DNA of 64,000 nucleotides, from contig JAKZAP010000004.1 in NCBI GenBank assembly GCA_023053575.1, positions 19,417,624 to 19,481,623 on the forward strand, read 5' to 3'. The notes beneath the pieces were generated by a model. It was not told where the DNA came from, ran no database searches, and saw only the letters and a program-made list of their open reading frames with translations. Shown here in pieces: positions 10,701 through 25,700 of the stretch; the first letter of the stretch is position 1, and every line of letters begins with the position of its first letter. Both the position numbers and the translations under genes were made by a program. The DNA comes from Branchinecta lynchi. Lineage: Eukaryota > Arthropoda > Branchiopoda > Anostraca > Branchinectidae.

Positions 10701-13700
10701 AAATTTTTTCACATAAGTGTTCAGCATGTCTTCTTGCCCTAAATCGAACATCTAATCAACTCCAAATAAAACTTTTATTTTTAACAAACTTTCCGGTGGC
10801 CGGATTCCGGGCGAACTACTTGTCCGATGCAGCATGTCTTCTTACCCCATAATCGACTATCAAATTAGCTGTTTCAAAACATTTTGTTTGCCCCTTAATT
10901 TGAACCCCCTCCACCACCCCTAAATGTAGGGCTACAAAGCCCATCTACGAACTTGACTGGTTCGACGACCCAACGAATCCTCAGACCAAGTTTCATCAAA
11001 ATATCTCATTCCCTTCGAGAGTTATGGTGCTTACAGACGGACAGACGGACAACTTTTGCGATGTCATAGGTATCCCTCCACTTACGTTTTGGGATCCCAA
11101 AAACGACTTTAGACCGTGGTATCAGATACCATGGCCTATCTGCAAAAACGCAACTATTTCTTTATTTTATTTTTGTACTGTATGGCCCCTGGGCCTCGAA
11201 ATACACTTATTATTATTAAATGGAACATTTGAATCCAAAGAGTCTCTTCAAAGAGGTCTCTTTTTTCTCTTTTATCCTATTTCAAATTCATTGTAACTGA
11301 TATTTCCTAAAAAAAATTCTACAAAATCAGCTTTCCCAAATTCTTATTACCAAGTTTAAGAATAGGTAATAAATAATTATTGAGACTGGTTGTATTTCAT
11401 ATTTCTTCATTATAAATTTTCCTCCAGTGATGCTGGTTTTGTGCAACCCTTCGCACATTTTTTCTGCACTGTAAAAAAAAATCTTGCAGTATTTGCTACT
11501 GGGATTCATCTTGTCTCTAAAAAGATAATCTTATCTCTAATTTGGATTAATCTTATCACAGTAGAGATAAGATTGATCCCAGTAGCAAATAGTGCAGTTA
11601 CCTGTAATCCTTACTCGGAGAAACTTTTACAGTGTAGTTGGTGTTTGGATTGATTTCGCTTCGTGTTTGGAGGCTTTGTGCGTTGATCGATCTACTCAGC
11701 GTTGGGTCGATTCTGTTTTATTGATTTATTTTTTTGGAAGGGTTTGGGTTTGAACCATTCGATGTTTTCTGTTCTCCGGTTCAGATCTGAAATAAATATG
11801 AGTTTAGAATATTGTGTTAATAATGTTGTGTATTAGTTTAGCGTCAAGAATAAAAAAAAAAAATTGAACCTTACTTTCGAAATTTCTTCACCAGTGCTTT
11901 ACTGCGATATAGCTGTTTGTAGAGGTAATAAATTATGATGTTCCGCTTAGCTCTTAGCCTCCACTTGTTTGCAGCAGGCAGAGTATATAGGGAACATATT
12001 CGAATCCGAATGGTCGTATTACGGATGTAGGGAGACGGAGGTTCTGGTGCTTATTTGTTCGTGCCATAAGTTGTTTTCGGATTTACTGATGATGCCTGCT
12101 CCCTAGGTCCTATTGCTGACCCTTTATTCGCTTTCATGATTTTGAAATTATCTACGCATAGAAGGAATGTTTAATACAAAACTGTTGGGTGATCATATTT
12201 TTCGTCCCGTTTCGTCAGCGTGATATTATTGTTAGTTCGGGATACAGGCACCTCTATGGTACATGGTTGGGAGGGGGGTATCTGAAGAGCTGCAGAAGGT
12301 TTGAAGACCAACTTTTTGTAAGGAGAACGAAAATCCGACCCCACCACTTCGCACCGATGTAGCTAATCGACTGTTCGGCATATACGGATTAGGCCTATAA
12401 ACACCAACTGTATATAAACATTTTTTCTTGGCAGGACACATAAGCAAAATCCAAAACACTATACATGTTCCGATTTCCCTTTTTATGGGCTATCGAATGG
12501 TGTATTTTTAATTTTTGTAAACTAGTCAATTTTTCTTAGAAACATCCGAGAAATCAAGACTTCAAATTCTTCAACTTTTTAAACTAAATTGTTCGTTTTC
12601 TTGGAAAAACTTCTAGCAAACTACATATTGACAACTTGACTCTTTGACAATCGTTTGAGCTATTAAACTTGCTAAAACTGTGATTCTGATGGAATTTCTT
12701 AAAGCAGGACATCTACCTTTTCATCAATGAGCGACAGTGGAAATTGAAAACGAAAAATATTAGTTTGACTATAAGTTTAGGATCAGTTTTTGACGTGGAA
12801 TTCAGTTATGACATTAATTTTTCTCGTAGGATACATATAGGCCATATGGGCTATTTAGCATAAATGCTGAATTGCCCATGATATAAAAATGTCATGGACT
12901 ATGACATCGCAAAAGTTGTCCGTCTGTCCGTCCGTCCGTCTGTGAGCACGATAACTCTCGAAGGGAATGAGATGTTTTGATGAAACTTGGTGCGAGGATT
13001 CTTTGGGTCAAGAGTAAGGTCGAGTTCGTAGATGGGCTTTGTAGCCCTTCATCTAGGGGGTTTAAATTAAGGGGCAAACAAATTATTTTTAAACAGCTAA
13101 TGCGATAGTCGATTATGAGGTAATAAGTCATGCTGAACATGCTGGTAAAATCATTTTCTCGCCGGATAAGTAGTTCGCCCGGAATCCGGCCAAAACCGGA
13201 AAGTTTGTTAAAAGGAAAAGTTTTATTTGAACTTGATTAGATGTTCGATTTACGGGTAAGGAGATGTGCTGAAGACGATGGTGAAAACCGTTTTCTTGCC
13301 GGAGAAGTAGTTCGCGCGAAATCCGGCCAAAACCTGAAAATGTATTAAAAGCGAAAGTTTTGTTTGAAGTTGATTAGATGACAGATTTAAAGGTAAGAAG
13401 AGATGTTGAATCTGTATATGGCAAGCATTTTTCACCCAGACATATTGTTCGTCCGTAATCAGGTTGAAACCGGATTTTGTAAATAAGTCTTATTTGAAGT
13501 TGACTAGATGTTTTATATTGGGATAAGGAGATACGCTGAATTCGTTTGGAAAGGTCGAGTTCGTAGATGGGCTCTATAGCCCTGCATTTAGGGGTGGGGT
13601 GGGGTTTAAATTAAGAGCAAATTAAAATATTTTTGAATTGCTAATAAGGTAGTCGATTAAAAGACATGTTGAACACGAATATGAAAACTATTTTTTCGCC

Positions 13701-16700
13701 GGACAAGTAGTTGGCCCGGAATCCTGCCCGAGCCGGAAAGTTTGTTAAAAGTAAAAGTTTACTTGAGGTTGATTGGATGTTCGGTAAGAAGGCATGCTGA
13801 ACATTTATGTGAAAGTTATTTTGTACTCGGACAAGTAGTTAGGTGGTAAAATTTGTATTTGTAGTTGATTAAATGTCCGATTTAGGCGCTTCTAAATACT
13901 AAAGTAAAAATATTCATGTTTTTTGGGATCCAGAAACGTAAGTAGAGAGATACCTATAGCATCGCAAAAGTTGTCGGTCTGTCCGTCCGTCTGTCTGTGA
14001 GCACGATAACTCTCGAAGGGAATATAGATGTTTTTATGAAACTTGGTGTGAAGATTCTTTGGGCCAAGAGTAAGGTCGAGTTCGCAGATGGGCTCTGTAG
14101 CCGTATATTTAGGGGTGGTGGAGGTGTTTCAAATTAAGGGGCAAAAACAAATATTTTTTAAAGCTATTGAGATAGCTGATTTAGGGTTAAGGTGACATGC
14201 TGAATCCGAATATGAAAGTTATTTTCTCGCCAGTCAAGTAGTTCACCCGGAATCCGGCAAAAACCAAACACAAAGTTTGTCGACCAGTTTTCGGCTATAG
14301 CAGTCCTTGCCCCTTTATTCTCAAATGAGGAAAATATAATCTTCAAGCGAGGATTTTGTTCAATGAGGATACACTGGTAAAGTACAGGTCAAGTTCGTAG
14401 ATAGGTCCTTTAGTCCTATCTTTAAAGGCAGAGAAGAGGGTTTCGAATTTACGGTAAACACATGCGTGTTTTATAAGCTAATAAGATATTCGTTGAGGGG
14501 GTAAGGAGGTCCGCTGAATCCATATAAATCAATCAGTCAATCTGTGTTATTTTCAACCCTACACTAGGTAAGACGGGCGGGAATTGGAAAAATGAACACC
14601 ATATCTGAACTTAGTTTTGTTGCTGGACAAATAGTTCATCACGAATTCGGCTGAAACTGGAAATTTGGTTGAAGCTCAATGTTGTTCTTAAAATCGTTTA
14701 GAGATTCGGTATCGGGGCAAGGAGACATGCTGAATCCGTTTCTGAACTTTATTTTAACAGTAGAACTCTTCAAGGAATCTGACGAAGACGGAATGGCGAA
14801 GACATGACCCAATTGTTTGAATAATATGTTAGATTTTTGGGATCCCATCGTAACCTTTGGTCTTGTTGATGCTGAACCTATATTTTTAGTGTCGACTCAG
14901 TTGTAAAGGAATTCAATGCAGTCGTGACGTAAGTTAGTGACGTCGCGGGATCTTAGGACCCAACATAGAATTTGATTGTCCCTAGGTCGTTATATAAATG
15001 TAAACGGGACCGGCGCCTCACAGGCCGCTCGGCGCTTTAGATATCTATTAAAATATATATTTACCGATAGGAATAAACTACAGATTTTCGTTTTCTGAGT
15101 TAAAATAGATCAAATGGGTTGACCTCACGCTTGTATGAAATTTCGATACAACTTAGTTTAGACCAGATTTTTCCTCAGTTTTAATTCTCATAGGCTTTTC
15201 AAATACAAATCTGCGTCATCTAACTCTGTAGATGTGTCTGTGCCGTGTGCTTTGCAGTGCGTGTTCACAGAAGTAAGAATGCGGGAAGGTTGCAATATAA
15301 CGATAACGGGGCAAATTCATCTCACTTCTTCTAAGCAATTAAGATGCATGCTGCATACTTGTGGTAAAAAAAACTTGCAGCATTTCTGCTGACGGTTTCT
15401 GAGGTGCACTTCAACCAGCCCGCTCGCTTTATAGGAAACATATGAATATCCCCATCAGATCATGCTACCGATAACGCTCCAGATAGCAACCGCTGACGAT
15501 CTCTTATGACTGGGTATAGCCTGACTGCTATACCTACATGACATCATCATTAACATCAGGAACTGGCGTAACTCGATCATAGCCCCCCCCCCCCCCGCTG
15601 GATTAAGAAAAGGTGACAAGCCTGATTGTAAAACTATAGAGGCATCTCTGTAGTATTAACTGCAGCATAATCCTATACTGCGAAGATTCAGAGATGTCAG
15701 GGACAGACGCACAAGACCAAGCAAGCTGTTTCCACTCCTGACATGGTCTGCTTGGACGAGTCTTGAGTACAGGTTCGAACGTCAAAAGGGAACCATCCAA
15801 ATCTTCATCGACTTAGTTTCTTCATTCGACTCATTGAAGAGAAACATAATTTGGCGGGCAATGCAGGAAAACTGTGTTCTGGAGGAAAGAATTCGCTTTA
15901 CCCATACATACTAGAGCCAGATGAAGTCTTATGTGAGAGGTGGACCGGAGCTGTCAGCGTGGTTCTTGATTGGAGAAGGTGTTCGACATTGTTGCATCCC
16001 CTCGCCAACTCTTTTCGACTTCGTCACTTGGTACTAAGGATCAGGGATAATCACAAGAGTGTGGAAGCAAGCGTACAATTTTCCGTCACAGACCTCAGTT
16101 ACGGCGATGACGCGAATCTCCTCACCGACTCCGTCAAAACCGCACTTTACATGTAAATTAATGTCTCAGCAAGACCGAAGGTCAAACTAGCAGTCTCTAA
16201 CAACGAGACCGAAACCATGAAAACGGGTGTTATGGATAACCTGAATATTCTCCTGGATGGTTTTGTCCCAGCTTCAAATACCTCAGCCCATAACCAACAT
16301 TGAAGGAACGGCGGAAAATGAGACCAGTCACGTTTCTCCTCTACGTGGTCTGTCATTGTACAGCTAAGAAGATCCCATGAGGACGGCCTAAGATATTCAC
16401 CAAAACGGAGAAACATATTTACGAAGCAATTGTCCTGTTGATACGTCTACACGGCTGTGAAGCTTCGCCGCAGAAGCACATTGGGTCTACGTCTTCCATC
16501 CTGCGATCCGTACTCGCAATGAAACGCGAGGATAGAAGGAGTAGTGAGGAAGTGCGAAAACTCGCTGGTGACCGACCAATTCTGTTGGACAGAATCAGAG
16601 CCAGAAGACTAGGATGTTTCGGGCACGTACAACGGCGAACTTAAGATGGTCTATCCAAACGATGCCGTAAGTCCTCCTCTCCCCGGGTGGAAGAAGCGAG

Positions 16701-19700
16701 CAGTGAAGAAAACGAAATACATTGCTTCTGAGGGTCAACGCGGACCTCGAACCGATAGGAGGCTTTAGGAATTTAGGAAGACCACGGGACACCCAATGTG
16801 TAGCCTTAAAATTAAGACCTTATAACAACAAGTTGGCTAGCCTGATTGAAATTTTTCCAACAAAAATCAAGTTAAACACAAAACAAGAACAGTTTCTGTT
16901 ATTGCTTAGTTTCTGAGACATTTCTAATGAATGTTAAAAAGTTTAGAAAAATATGAAACATACGATTTCAAGGCCACAAGCAGAGGCTTCAAAATGTATA
17001 TACTTTCTTGTGTTTCACTTGTTCGTTATGCTAGGGAAAATAGTTTCGTGGAGCTCGTGTTTATAGGCCTAAATTGCTTTTATAGGCGAAAGTTGGTTGA
17101 CTGCAAAGATTTGGAGTTGACCGGCACGATTCTCGTTCTCAGCTTCGGTGTAACTAGCAAGAGAAAGGAACTTTCACTGCTTTCACTGAAATTTCACTGC
17201 CTTTGTGGAAAAAATGGAGGGATGAACTGGTGGTTCGTTGATTGTGTTACATATGTGCAATATGTAGTGACAGTCTTTTTCCTATGCATATGGCTATGGC
17301 GGCTAAAGTAAATAAATGAATATATAAATAATAAATGGGTATGTGCCTGGGATGGGTTTTGCTCTGGGGTTTTAGAAGTAGGATGAAGCTTATAGTTCTA
17401 GTAGAGCTTAACTTATGTACGGTGATCCTCTAAATATATAGACCTATAAGGGAAAAAGTGCCTGGCCGTGTCGCAGGAAAGATACGCCTTTCTGAACTAA
17501 GTTTACTCTTGGCAGGCTCGACGTTGGCTGTAATATTGGGGATTAACATGACAGTTGCTGTTATTGTCAGCGCTGGTGTCACGATGGCGTATATTCTCTT
17601 CGGGGGACTTTACAGTGTCGCATATACAGATATTGTTCAGCTGCTGTGTATATTGGTGGGATTGGTAAGGTAACTATAACGGCTACGGGTATTCTCTAAC
17701 ATTAGATACGGAGTTAGGTTCACAGTTAAATTACTAATACTCTAGTTGATGAGCGGAGAGTGGAACATTTCACAGGTTCCTGGAACGAGATCTGCCGCAA
17801 CGCTATACTCTAGTTTATTCTACAGCCTGACAAGGTCTATATACCTGACGACAGCCTGACGAAGACCTTTGCCAAGAAGGGCCGAAATATTGCTGTTGAA
17901 GCATCGTAGCTGATGTATCCGTTGTATACACTATTTGAATTCAAAGTCAGCTTGGCCTCAAGGAATATTTACTCTAGTTTAGTCCTGTGTAACGTTGCAT
18001 ATACCCTCTGCTCAGTGGGGTAGCTAGGGTTCAGGGGCTTGGGAAAGAGCGTACATTTCCAAGTTAAATCGCTGGCTTTAGTTTGGATTTCTCCATGAGG
18101 CTCTGCCATCAGGGCCCTCGACTGTCTATGTTACGCCGATGGAGTAGTACTCTTCGAGACTTTGTTACAACTTATTCTAGGTTTAGTTTCCATGGCTAAG
18201 AAGTCCGTGTCTTAATTTCCGTCCTTTACGTAGATAGATTTTACTTTGAGGCAAATGAATGTGAACATACCCTACCGTGTGTTAAAGGATCCTTCGTACC
18301 TGTATAAACTCTGCGTCCCCAGTCGTTCCGTTCATTCTCATTCCCGTGATTCCGGACTTGCTATGTAATATTTGTCCACGCTAACGGCCGTTATACTGAT
18401 TCTTGTATTCTCCGTCTTCGGTGCTTTTCGAAAACCGGTTATGGAAGTTTTTCCGAGTTTTTTCCACAAAGCCAAAGGTGCTGCACCGAGACGGCTTTGT
18501 AATCTTTGTGGAATCCGGCAGTATTTCAATGGAGCCACTTGCGTTCGAATATTGACTAGAAAATGTATGTACTGCGACTTGAGCTTTAAGATTTCAGAAT
18601 ATTTGGTCGAACAATAGTTACGTTTTTGCAGATAACGTGGAATCTGATTCAACGGTCTAAAGTTGTTTTCGCAGTTACCGTGATATCCAATGCCACGGTC
18701 AAAAAGCTTTTTTGCAGATACCGTGGTTTCTGGCAAGGTACCATAGTATATTCAAGTTTTGCATCCAACAGATACGTCAGCTACGATGCTTCATCAGCGA
18801 TATTTCGGTCCTTCTTGGCAAGGGTCCTCGTCAGGCTGTCAATCTTCAGGGTCAACGTCAGGGAAGGAAAGAAATCTGTAATTTGATTACAGGTTTGTTT
18901 CCTTCCCCGAAGAAACCTGTAAATTTGATTACAGGTTTGTTTTCTTCCCCGACGTTGACCCAGAAGATTGACAGCCTGACGAGGACCCTTGTCAAGAAGG
19001 GCCTAAATATCGCTGATGACGCATCGTAGCTGACGTATCGTTGTATGCATTATTTGAGTGTATGTTTTATAAGTCAGCTTGGGCTCAAGGAATATTTACC
19101 ATGGTATCTGATATTCAGACAGCACGGTCGGACCGTGGTAACTTCTGAAGAATCCATCTCACTGTCATCATCACTAACACAAGAGTCTAGTTTTTTGTGG
19201 ATATCAGTATTTCTTTTTGGATGAATTCAAATAGCGCAAATCCAGCAATTGTATCAGTCGTAGTATCAGATACCATGGTAACTGCAAAAACGAGTAATTG
19301 CAGATCCAGTTACCGTGGTAACAAGCAGATACCATTGTATCTGGAAAAACGGAACTAATGTTCTTCTGTCACCAATATACCGACCAAATAGGATGCGGCT
19401 GCAGCCGCAGGAGAGTGTCTAATGACTCAGGCAAGTGACCAGGTTTTCGTGTGCGGAGTTTGTACGCGTTCATCATAAAGTGGAAGAAGATCTGAAATTT
19501 ACTTTACTAGATCGATGATTGTGCTGATAATCTTGGCAGGAATCCCAGTCTGCGACCCCCCGTCCTTGGTCATTTGTCTGCAGCTCAAGTTGTCCCGTCT
19601 GAAATGTTACGAAAGATGCATATGTTTACATATGTTTAACACCAAAGTTGCGGCATCATAGTCCGGGTCCAGGGTACTTCAGTCAAACGTCGAACCCCTT

Positions 19701-22700
19701 TACACTCAATATGGGTCATACACGTGTGTGCAGCCCTCCCGTAAGTTAGGATTTATGATAGGAAGATTTCAAAGAACTTGCACTAGGAGTTTTGAATTAC
19801 CAGTTTTTTTTTTATCCTAGATTACTGCTGTCCCGTTTGCCTGGTCACATCCCGCAGTGGGGAGCCTTAGCCCTAAGGACACTGACTGGGTCGGAGAAGT
19901 TAAGATTGAGGACACTGGGGTCTATGTCGAGTCGTTGTTTTTGCTGATATTTGGAGGTATCCCTTGGCAAGTAAGTGTGTGAACCCTCAGTCAGTTTTTC
20001 CCTCATCAGCCATTGTCCGTTCGCACCTCTGTGCGTACCTATCCTGTATTTCCACTACACTACTTATATTGTAATGGCAAGGGCATATTGAGGGGGGGGG
20101 GGTCTAGTACTCCAAGCCCTTTTTTGATATCCATGCTCGAATGCTTGGGCTTAATGGCAGGGGTAAGCGTGGTGCTGATAGGATTTGCCGACTCTTTATT
20201 CCCCAGAAGGTTCCGGTGTACAACACTTTCGAAGTTAGTATTAAATACTGGTTTATTCAATTACTGAAGTGTTTTAGTGACTGCGAAAATTTGCGTATTT
20301 ATTTCTTGCTGCAGCCCGATGATGGCCCTTGCCAAAAATGGCAAGAATATTGCTAGAACCAGTCTTAGCTGACTTACCCATTTAGTCTCATTTCTTATAT
20401 TTATGTGCTTGGTTTTTGTCTTGGTCTCTTTTTAAGTGCTTTAATTATGTAGTTAGTTTCTTTGTTTTGTCTTCAGAAAGTGTGTTGAATATGTAGTTAA
20501 TATTTGTGTGTACCATGGCCCGTTGGGCTTTCCGTGTATAGTACATACTTACATTGGAGGAGAGCGGTAAGGGAAAGTTCGTTATGTAAAAGCTTGGGTG
20601 TCCATTGCACAAAAGAGACTAAGAACGACAATCTGGACGCACTATAGAAGAAGAAGCAAACTGATGTCTGGCCTCGGATGTCCACCGGTCCATATTACCC
20701 CCTGTGACTACCAACTCTGCAAGTTAAGGCAACCCCTAGCACAGACCCACCAAAAATACAACTGGTGAAACCGCAAGTAAAATCTACGGAGCGTTATCTC
20801 GAGTCATTTGTTCCCTATTTTGTAAAGTATTTTAACGGATCGGAATTTTGAATTTAAACTGACATGCTCGTGATTATGTTCGTTATCGGTTTGTATTTTA
20901 AAATTGTAACATATATGTGGTTGTTTACGACTATGTTCACCGTGTATGACGATCCACCACTATTTTTGTAATAAGATAACATGGAATTAAACGAATTAGA
21001 AAAGGACGGAAAAGGAAGAAAGACCGGAGTTGTCATTCTTGTGCGAAATGTTTTTTCCTGCCTTTCTCGTATTCTCCTCTCTCATGTCAGTTTTGTGCTT
21101 GGTTTGCTTTACCGTAGAATGTTTGTTGGATTGTTGTTTCTTTTAGGGATATTTCCAAAGAGTCCTAGCCGTACGAACCCCTGGTGAAGCCAGAACGCTC
21201 TCGCTAGCCGCTGGAAGTGTATGTTTGCTTATGTCCACTCCGTGTATTCTCCTTGGTATTGTGGCAAAAGGAACAGGTATGAGTATGTTCCTCTCTTCTA
21301 CTTTAGTCACAGATAGTACACTGTAAAAAAAAATCATGCAGTATTTGCTACTGGGATTGATCTTGCCTCTACTGAGATTATGTCTAAGTCGGATTAATCT
21401 TGTCCCAGTAGAGATAAGATTAATCCCAGTAGCAAATACTGCAGTTAACTTTAATCCTTACTCGAAGAAACTTTTTACAGTGTTTCCTTCTCTTTGCTCC
21501 CCTCTATCCCACTACTTCATAAGTTCTCAGCCTTATTTGCTGAAATTGTTCGCTTGCAATTTCTTCGTGCATTGCTCATATCCCCTGTGTGGGATCCTGT
21601 CTTGAACGCTTGATGTTTCTCCTTTGAATATTAGGATTAAAAGACAGATTTGGTTTTGATAACGACAAAGGAAGAAGAAGACAACGGTAAATCTTAACTC
21701 CTATATTCCAGTATTTATATCCTATTACATGGTTCTGGTTTCGCATTACCCTTCGTAGCAACATCAGAATCTGAAAAATGGCTTTTCTGGCCGGAAAAAA
21801 AGACAATTGGCTGAGTTTTTGGGATCCAAAAACGGAAGTGGAGTGATACCTATGACATCGCAAAAGTTGTCCGTCTGTCCGCACGATAACTCTCGAACGG
21901 ATTGAGATATTTTGATGAAACTTGGTGGGAGGATCCTTTTGGCCAAAGTACAGTTCAAGTTCGAAGATGGGCTCTGTAGCCATATATTTGAGGGTTGGGG
22001 AGGGGTTTCAAATTAAGGGACACAACAAATATTTTTTGAAAGCTATTGAGATAGTCGATTATGAGGTAAGAAGACATGCTGAGCACGATAATGAAAACCA
22101 TTTTCTTGTCGGACAAGTGGTTCGTCCGCAACCGGCAAAAACCAGAAAGTTTGTTAAAAGTAAAAGTTTCATTTGAAGTTGATTAAATGTTTGATTTAGG
22201 GGTAAGAAAACATGCTGAACACGATGGTGAAAACCATTTTCTCGCTGGACATGTAGTTCGTCCGGAATCTGGGAAAAAACGGAAAGTTGGTTAAAAGAAA
22301 AAGTTTCATTTGAACTTGATTAAATGTTTGATTTAGGGGTAAGAAGACATGCTGAGCATGATGGTGAAAAGAAAAAGTTTCATTTGAACTTGATTAAATG
22401 TTTGATTCAGGGGTAAGAAGACATGCTGAGCATGACGGTGAAAATCATTTTCTCGCCGGACAAGTAGTATCAGAAACTACTTATCAAAAAAACCGGAAAG
22501 TCTGTTAAAAGTAAAAGTATCATTTGAAGTTGATTAAATGTTTGATTTAGAGGTAAGACGACATGCTGAACACGATGGTGAAAACCATTTTCTCGCCGGA
22601 CAACTAGTTCGCCTGGAACCCGGCCAAAACCGGAAAATATGTTAAAAGCAAAAGTTGTATCTGAAGTTGATTAGATGATAGATTTAGGGGTAAGAAGAGA

Positions 22701-25700
22701 CGCTGAGACTGTATATGACAATCATTTTTACCCGGACATATAATTAGTCAGGAATTCGGTTGTACCTGCATTTTTTTTAAGTCAGAGTTTTATTTAAAGT
22801 TGATTAGATGTTCTTTATAGGGATAAGGAGATACGCTGGATTCGTTTCTGAATTTTTTTTTTTTTTTGCTGGACTAGTAGCTCGCTCGGAATTCGGGGGA
22901 AACCGCAAATTTGGAAGAAGTAAAGCAGGAAGTTTCGGTCAGTATCGTCAAAATAGATATGGCTTAGAGGTATAGATAGATAGATAGAATATCTGAACGC
23001 GGTTTTCTCTGATGATTAGCTTAGCGAAGACTGGATCTAGCGAAGACAAGACCCAATTGTCTGGATCAAATCTTAGATTTATGGGATCCCATCGACACCT
23101 TTGGTCTTGTTCGATCAGAGAGTAATATTGACACTAGTCGTATAATCTTATACCTGAGTCTGAATCATGTTCATCTTGTAGACTGGCAGTTGGCAGGATA
23201 TCCAGGAAATTTTTCAACTGCTAACGAAATCAAGAGCATCTTGCCCTTAACGCTGGAATACCTGACTCCGGAGGTAAGGCTCGTCTGGTCCTGTTCTTTA
23301 AAGTTTAACCGAAAAGGGCTGGGATAGGACAGTCTTGTCCATCACTCTTGCCCCGCCCATTGCCAGGCCTTATGTTGGGCCTTATGGTGGGGCCATAAAC
23401 AGTTAATGGTGTTTTTTATTTGTATGAATAAGCTGAACTGTACTGAAAAAAAAAACTGAACTGAACTTATTCAGTTAAAGTTTAACTGAAAAGCAAACTT
23501 ATTTTTTGTCTTATTTGGATTCTGCTAAGAGATTTTTTTATTTTCCACTCTCTGCTTTAGTAGTGAGGTTCAGAATATCTGCGGCTGTCTCCACAGCGCA
23601 AATTCTACTATGACGCAGTATGTTTGAATCTGAACACGAACGCGGCTTTTCAGTGGGCAGTGATAAGTTTGGTGAAAACTGCTTAGTGCCTGAACAAAAA
23701 AAAAATCATAAATCTTTTTAGTCTAGCATACGACACAGGTAGTACCACAAATCTGACAGCGAAATTCCACTATTTGAGAATTGATTATTAGTTAATAGCA
23801 GAACAACGAAGTAACGCATTTTCATGGGGTCTTCAAGCCTCCTAAAGTGAATAAGTGAGGGGTAACAAGACTGTCCCATCTCTGCCCTTATGAGTTAAAC
23901 TTTAAATTGGCCTGAAGACCCGCTGAAAATGCGTTACTTCGTTGTTCCGCTATTCACCAATAATCCATTGTCAAATAGTGGAATTGTCGTGTGATTTGTG
24001 GTACCTCTATGCGCTTGTATTTTTTTTTGTATTCCTTACCTGAAAGATTTATGATTTTTTTTTGTTCGGGTACTAAGCAATCTTCACCAGTCTCGCCACT
24101 GCCCACTGAAAAGCCATGTTTGTGTTCATATTAAAATTTTCTGCGTCATAGAATTTTCGTTGTGGGGACGGCCGTAGATATCTTGAACGTCATAGCTCGA
24201 GCAGATAGTGGAAAATAAGAAAATCCCTTTGCAGAATCCAAATAATTCAGTGTATTCAGTTAAATGACACACAAACAAGTTGGCTTTTCTGTTAAACATT
24301 AAGGTTTAACGGAAATTCCCAACTTATTTTCTTATCATTTAATTAAACACACTAAATCATTTTGAGTGTTTGAAGCGACCCAATGAAAAATCTATCTCAA
24401 AATAGTACTAGGAAGTAGTACGAAAAAGTAGCATGCAGTACTAACGATGCTACTACATGCTTCTTCTTCAAGGCTACCGTATTACTGCATACTACTATAT
24501 GCTACTATTAGCAAGACCGGATGCTACTATGGCAAGACAGGATGCTACTGGATACTACTACATAAGATTGGATCAGTCTGAGGTACATTAAATGATAGTA
24601 TTCTTTGCTATTACATAGTATTACATGCCATGTTTTCGTACTACTACCATACTACTACGCAGGCTACAAATTTTTCATGGGGGAGTTTTTAATTTTTCCC
24701 TATATGCCCTAGTAGTGACGTTTAGAATCTCTACGGCCGTCCCTACAACGTAAAGTTCCACTATGACGCGGAAAATTTGAATCTCAACACAAACGCGGCG
24801 TTTCAGTGGCCAGTGGTGAGGTTGGTTTGGTGAAGATTTTGGCTCAAACAGATATGGACGAACGTCAAGCACTTTATCGTCACCTTCGCCTGTCCCTCAA
24901 TCAATTTCATTTACTTTTTTATTTTTATCTTTCCCAAACCGGTTTCGTCAAGCTTACAACACAGGTAAAAGCGCATAGAGGTACCACAAATCCCACAGGG
25001 AAGTCCACTATCTGAAAATCGATTATTCTTGTATATATAGTGGAGCAACGAAGTAACGCATTTTCATAGGGTCTTCAAGCCTATTTGAGTGATTAAGGGA
25101 TAGGTAAACTGGATTGTCTTATCACGGCCCTTTTCTGCTAAAGTTTAAGCAGAAAGGGCATGACAGTGTATTTTTCTTTACGAAACGATGTGTTAAGTTC
25201 GGTAAATAGAGCGATGGGCGTGTCAGGTAGCGGCCTAAAGTCAGCATGAATAACTTCAAACAGATTAGTGTTTTCAGAAATTCCGAAACTTTTCGATAGT
25301 AAGTGTGCCTAAAGAAAACTCGGGGGAAAAGCTGTTGCACGATATTTTGGGACACCAAGGAACTAAAAGCAGGAATAGGCGACTGTTGTCTCTGGAGCTT
25401 TAATTTCTTGCTTTACTCAAACCTGATGAGGGATTGCACTTTCTCTCTTCGGGAGAAGCTTCGCTGACTTTGGTCATAACCAGACCAGACTGAACGGCTG
25501 TGCGAGATTTTAAGCCAAAACAAAATCGTTCATTTTTTCCAGTGGGTGTCGATCTTCGGACTAGGGGCTGTCAGTGCTGCTATTATGTCGTCTGCGGATT
25601 CTGGAGTTCTCTCTGCAAGTACTTTGCTCGCTCAAAACATTTACAAGAACCTCTTCTACCCTCAGGTAAGAAACCCAGACTGTTGTTTTGTGTTTGGGCT

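Noticed and set aside
16931..17311. 126-codon open frame upstream of gene A exon 4
   Set aside because: No recognisable domain and low-complexity hydrophobic content typical of A/T-rich intron DNA.
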